From assembly GCF_040289685.1 (NCBI RefSeq), contig NZ_PSLQ01000004.1:1-64000 (forward strand): a stretch of 64,000 nt of DNA, read 5' to 3'. Under the pieces are notes generated by a model, which was not told the DNA's origin, searched no databases, and was given only the letters and a program-made list of their open reading frames with translations. Of this stretch, positions 60,558-64,000 are shown in pieces (positions within the stretch are counted from its first letter, which is position 1; the number at the start of each line of letters is the position of its first letter). This stretch comes from Pyrinomonas sp040289685 (lineage in GTDB: Bacteria; Acidobacteriota; Blastocatellia; Pyrinomonadales; Pyrinomonadaceae). Position numbers and translations under genes: made by a program.

Positions 60558-61745
60558 ATGGCAAGACGATTGCGAGTGGATGAATGGTTGTTCGCGGCGA
60601 CGGTCGGTCTAACGCTGTTCGGCGTCGTGATGGTCTACAGCGCTTCGGTGGTGGTCGCTGCCGAAGAGCAGAGCAACCCTTTCCACTACTTGGTTCGGCA
60701 AGCCTTATGGGCGATGCTTGGATTGGGCGCGATGCTCTTCGCCATGCGGTTCGACTACGAACGATTCAAAGATCGGCGCCTCGTTTACGGTCTGCTGGCG
60801 GTGGTCATCGCGTTGTTGTTCGCCGTGTTCGCTTTTCCGCGCGTCAACGGGGCGCATCGTTGGATTCGTCTGTTTGGCTTTTCGGTGCAGCCGTCGGAGC
60901 TAGCGAAGCTCGCGCTGGTGCTCTTTTTAGCGCGCCACTTGGAGCGGCACGCGGGCGAAGAGCACAGCCTGCGCGCCTTTATCCCGTGTGTGCTGGTCAC
61001 AGGCGCATTGGCGTTGTTGATCGTCGCCGAGCCTGATCTCGGCACCGCTCTGATGCTCTTGGCGACCTGTTTGATCCTCTGTTTCGTCGCTGGCCTGCGC
61101 GCGCGCTATCTGTGCGCGTTGCTCTTTCCGGCGATGATCGGGTTCGCGGCGTTGCTCGTCTTGGTCCCGTGGCGCATGCGACGGTTGATGGCTTTTCTCG
61201 ATCCGTGGGCCGATCCGCAAGGCGCAGGTTATCAAGTGGTTCAATCGCTCATTGGTCTCGGTTCCGGCGGAGTACACGGTCTCGGGTTCGCTCAAGGGAA
61301 GCAGAAGATGTTCTTTCTGCCTTTCTCCCATTCGGATTTCATCTTCGCCGTCGTCGGCGAGGAGCTGGGATTGGTCGGAACGCTCGCCGTGCTGATGACC
61401 TTCCTGCTGTTTGGCTGGCGCGGCGTGCGCGCGGCGCTCAACGCGCCGGATCGTTTCGGGCTGCTTTTGGGCATCGGCATCGTCGGGCAGATCCTGACAC
61501 AGGCGCTCTTCAACATGAGCGTCGTCCTTTCGCTCGTGCCGACCAAGGGCATTCCGTTGCCGTTCGTTTCGTCCGGCGGTTCGTCGCTCGTGCCGCTGCT
61601 CTTTTCAGTCGGCATGCTGCTGAACATCTCGGCGCGCTGTCGGGCACAGCAGCGCAAAAGCCCAAGCGAGTTCTCATCGGCTGATTTTGGCTCTTTGAAA
61701 ACATCTGCGCGGACGCCATGGCGATGGCAAGTCAAAGGTTCGTGA
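60558..61745 (+). CDS. ftsW: Lipid II polymerase / division protein FtsW (SEDS family)
   Basis: 395 residues with about ten membrane helices. SEDS features: FGVVMVYSAS, VNGAHRWIRLFGFSVQPSELAKLALVLFLA, IVAEPDLGTALML, GAGYQVVQSLIGLGSGG, HSDFIFAVVGEELG and PLPFVSSGGSSL. It polymerises lipid II at the septum together with the FtsI partner at 54214. RodA is the alternative, but the position in the dcw cluster favours FtsW. AAGGAGGG lies 13 bases before the ATG. Confidence 0.93.
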   Translation: MARRLRVDEWLFAATVGLTLFGVVMVYSASVVVAAEEQSNPFHYLVRQALWAMLGLGAMLFAMRFDYERFKDRRLVYGLLAVVIALLFAVFAFPRVNGAHRWIRLFGFSVQPSELAKLALVLFLARHLERHAGEEHSLRAFIPCVLVTGALALLIVAEPDLGTALMLLATCLILCFVAGLRARYLCALLFPAMIGFAALLVLVPWRMRRLMAFLDPWADPQGAGYQVVQSLIGLGSGGVHGLGFAQGKQKMFFLPFSHSDFIFAVVGEELGLVGTLAVLMTFLLFGWRGVRAALNAPDRFGLLLGIGIVGQILTQALFNMSVVLSLVPTKGIPLPFVSSGGSSLVPLLFSVGMLLNISARCRAQQRKSPSEFSSADFGSLKTSARTPWRWQVKGS

Positions 61746-61747
61746 AG

Positions 61748-62851
61748 ATGCGCGTCCTGATCGCTGCCGGAGGCACGGGCGGTCACATCTACCCGGGGAT
61801 CGCGGTGGCCAAAGAGGTTTTGAGACGCGATCCGCGCGCGCGCGTGCGCTTCGTCGGGACGCGGCGCGGGTTGGAAGCGCGCATCGTCGTGCACGCCGGT
61901 TTCGATCTCGATCTGATCGAGATCGGCGGCCTGAAGTCGGTGGGGATGAAGGCGCGTTTGCGCAGCCTTTGGCAATTGCCGAAGAGCATCTTGGCGGCGC
62001 GCCGTCTGATCCACGATTTCCGGCCCGAGGTGGTCGTTGGCACGGGCGGGTACGTCGCTGGCCCAGTGCTGTTAGCCGCTTGGTCGTTGCGCATCCCGAC
62101 GTTGGTGATGGAATCGAACGCGCTACCGGGGTGGACCAATCGCGTGCTGGCGCGGTTTGTGAGCGCGGCGGCGGTGACATTTGAAGAATCGCTCCCGTTC
62201 TTTCACGGCAAAGCGGTTGTCACCGGCAATCCCGTGCGCCCCGAGTTCTTTGACATTCCGCCCAAAAGGCGCGATCCTTCTCGGTTTTCGCTCCTCGTCT
62301 TCGGCGGGTCGCAGGGCGCGCGCCCGATCAACCAAGCGATGGTCGCGGCGCTTGATCATCTCGCGGACAGTCGCGCCGTCTTGCGCATCCTGCATCAGAC
62401 GGGAGATGCCGATTACGATTGGGTGCGCGCCGAGTACGAACGACGCGGATGGCGGCAGCGCAGCGACGTTCGTCGTTACATCGACGATATGGTGGCGGCC
62501 TTTGCCGAAGCCGATTTGATCGTCTGTCGGGCTGGCGCGACGACGAGCGCGGAATTGGTCGCCGCTGGCAAAGCGGCGATCATGATCCCGTTCCCCTTGG
62601 CGGCCGACGATCATCAGCGGCGCAACGCTGAGGCGTTGGAACGAGCTGGAGCGGCGCGCATGATCTTGCAACGAGAGCTGACGGGGGAACGCTTGGCTAC
62701 CGAGATCACCGAGTTGATGAAGGACCCGGAACGGATCACGGCGATGGAACGAGCGAGCCGACGGTTGGCGCGCCGCGATGCGGCGGAGAAGATCGTCGAT
62801 TTGATGGAGAAGCTGGCGACCGGCGCGCGCCCCGTCGGCGCTGGAACGTGA
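61748..62851 (+). CDS. murG: UDP-GlcNAc:lipid I N-acetylglucosaminyltransferase
   Basis: 367 residues. MRVLIAAGGTGGHIYPGIAVA carries the G-loop; VVGTGGYVAGPVLLAA, LVMESNALPGWTNRVLARF, VTGNPVRPEF, FGGSQGARPIN and ICRAGATTSAELVAAGKAAI-like VCRAGATTSAEL are MurG motifs. It makes lipid II on the inner face of the membrane. ATG at 61748 lies two bases after the ftsW stop. Confidence 0.95.
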   Translation: MRVLIAAGGTGGHIYPGIAVAKEVLRRDPRARVRFVGTRRGLEARIVVHAGFDLDLIEIGGLKSVGMKARLRSLWQLPKSILAARRLIHDFRPEVVVGTGGYVAGPVLLAAWSLRIPTLVMESNALPGWTNRVLARFVSAAAVTFEESLPFFHGKAVVTGNPVRPEFFDIPPKRRDPSRFSLLVFGGSQGARPINQAMVAALDHLADSRAVLRILHQTGDADYDWVRAEYERRGWRQRSDVRRYIDDMVAAFAEADLIVCRAGATTSAELVAAGKAAIMIPFPLAADDHQRRNAEALERAGAARMILQRELTGERLATEITELMKDPERITAMERASRRLARRDAAEKIVDLMEKLATGARPVGAGT

Positions 62852-62919
62852 GCGGGAAGGCGCAAGCGACGGCGAAGGGGCGCGTTGCGCGAGCTTTGCG
62901 AAACCGAGGTTGAAACGAA

Positions 62920-64000
62920 ATGTTTCGGCGCATTCAACACGTGCATCTGGTTGGCATCGGCGGAAGCGGCATGTCCGGCATCGCGGAAGTTCTGGTCAAC
63001 CTCGGTTTCCGCGTCTCCGGATCGGACCTGAAACGATCGGACGTGACCGACCGTTTGGCGAATTTGGGCGTGGCGATCTACGAGGGGCACGCGCCGGAGA
63101 ACATCGGCGGCGCGCAGGTGGTGGTCCGGTCGAGCGCTGTGCACGACGATAACCCGGAGATCATCGAAGCGCGACGTCGTTCGATTCCGGTCATTCCACG
63201 GGCCGAAATGCTCGCCGAATTGATGCGGCTGAAGCCACACACAGTCGCCGTCGCCGGATCGCACGGGAAGACGACGACGACTTCAATGATCGCCACAGTG
63301 CTCGGTCATGCCGGTCTGGATCCGACGGTGATCGTCGGCGGCGTCGTTACCTCTTTCGGCTCGAACGCGCGACTCGGCAAGAGCGATCTGATGGTGGTCG
63401 AAGCTGATGAAAGCGACCGCTCTTTTCTGTTGTTGACGCCGACCATCGCGGTCGTCACCAACATCGATCGCGAACACATGGACCACTATCGCGACATGAC
63501 GGACGTGCGCACATGCTTTACCGATTTCGTCAACAAAGTGCCGTTCTACGGCGCAGTGGTGCTCTGTCTGGACGATCCACACGTGCAGGCCGTCATCCCG
63601 CAAGTCGAGCGGCGGCGGATCACCTACGGATTGAGCGCGCAGGCGGACGTTTCGGCGCACGCCATTCGGTTCAACGAAAATTTCGGTTCGCGCTTCGCCG
63701 TCTGGCGCGAGGGCGAAGCGGTGGGCGAAGTGGAGTTGCATGTGCCCGGACTGCACAACGTTTACAACGCGCTGGCAGCCGTCGCGGTCGGTTTCGAATG
63801 GGGCGTGCCGTTTGATGTGATCGCGCGCGCGCTCGGGGAGTTCGCAGGCGTGCAACGCCGCTTCCAGTTCAAGGGCGAAGCGGCTGGCATCATCGTCGTC
63901 GATGATTACGGCCATCACCCGACGGAGATCCGCGCTACGCTCAAAGCGGCGAAGGCGGGAGCCGAAGGACGACGCATCGTGGTCCTCTTTCAACCACATC
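62920..64000 (+). CDS. murC: UDP-N-acetylmuramate--L-alanine ligase (cut by the window edge)
   Basis: The first 360 codons are present and the frame is open to the last base. HVHLVGIGGSGMSGIAEVL opens the Rossmann domain; the P-loop is VAGSHGKTTTTSMIATVL (about residues 112-120 for the core); VVEADESDRSFLLLTPTIAVVTNIDREHMDHY and VDDYGHHPTEI are MurC-specific. It adds L-Ala to UDP-MurNAc, the first amino-acid step. The ATG at 62920 follows murG by 68 bases with ACCGAGGTTGAA upstream. About 100 residues are missing. Confidence 0.95.
   Translation, partial: MFRRIQHVHLVGIGGSGMSGIAEVLVNLGFRVSGSDLKRSDVTDRLANLGVAIYEGHAPENIGGAQVVVRSSAVHDDNPEIIEARRRSIPVIPRAEMLAELMRLKPHTVAVAGSHGKTTTTSMIATVLGHAGLDPTVIVGGVVTSFGSNARLGKSDLMVVEADESDRSFLLLTPTIAVVTNIDREHMDHYRDMTDVRTCFTDFVNKVPFYGAVVLCLDDPHVQAVIPQVERRRITYGLSAQADVSAHAIRFNENFGSRFAVWREGEAVGEVELHVPGLHNVYNALAAVAVGFEWGVPFDVIARALGEFAGVQRRFQFKGEAAGIIVVDDYGHHPTEIRATLKAAKAGAEGRRIVVLFQPH

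Overview
The window is 64 kb of GC-rich bacterial chromosome with two short runs of N (22124-22192 and 49451-49602), so it comes from a draft assembly or a metagenome bin. Gene content suggests an Acidobacteriota-like organism, perhaps Blastocatellia: a PEP-CTERM/exosortase-type exopolysaccharide locus, a secreted S55 peptidase, a YCF48-like propeller, a secreted M14 peptidase, a microcompartment locus and many GTG/TTG starts. This placement is an inference from gene content; no rRNA gene is present to confirm it. I saw no convincing tRNA, rRNA, transposase, integrase or cas gene.

Layout. 1-6655: the tail of a PEP-CTERM protein, then a five-gene exopolysaccharide locus (chain-length protein, locus ATPase, tyrosine autokinase, sugar-phosphate transferase, SLBB export protein), closed by a clear terminator. 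6.7-13.1 kb: a YCF48-like propeller behind a repeated start region, an SRPBCC protein, a secreted YceI protein, a 960-residue secreted M14 peptidase and a tiny zinc-ribbon protein. 13.1-27.9 kb: housekeeping genes (maf, dciA-like, gatC, gatA, mobA-like, lipid kinase, rsmG, hisA) mixed with a secreted S55 peptidase, an alpha/beta-hydrolase without a serine nucleophile, a group II PLP decarboxylase and an exported protein resembling the catalytic half of glucan water dikinase. 28.0-33.4 kb: trpE, ankyrin lipoprotein, trpG, trpD, trpC, preceded by a short ORF with Trp-Arg-Trp codons that looks like an attenuation leader. 33.5-38.4 kb, minus strand: an RsbRD-like regulator, an FGGY sugar kinase, transketolase and rpiB, a pentose-phosphate unit. 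38.7-43.1 kb: a membrane protein, an acidic protein, glycyl-tRNA synthetase and an APC permease.

43.3-47.8 kb holds the most interesting region. A LysA-type decarboxylase diverges from a class V aminotransferase, which is followed by a compact bacterial-microcompartment shell operon: one BMC-H gene, three different BMC-P (EutN/CcmL) genes, and a small protein with an encapsulation-peptide-like N-terminal helix and a four-cysteine C-terminal tail. No usual metabolosome core enzyme (aldehyde dehydrogenase, phosphotransacylase, signature lyase) is seen in the window.

48.2-50.6 kb: lemA, a nucleotidyltransferase (interrupted by the second gap) and a TPM-domain protein on the minus strand; then a ZIP metal transporter. 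52.1-64.0 kb: the division and cell wall (dcw) cluster mraZ, rsmH, ftsL-like, ftsI (PASTA), murF, mraY, murD, ftsW, murG, murC (cut by the window edge), with a good promoter and three phased MraZ boxes. murE is missing from its usual place between ftsI and murF.

A recurring oddity is short direct repeats in intergenic DNA (6.7-6.9, 8.0, 12.8, 32.5 and 48.2 kb). Four of the five have CRISPR-like dimensions, but no cas genes are present, and three lie at or just before start codons.
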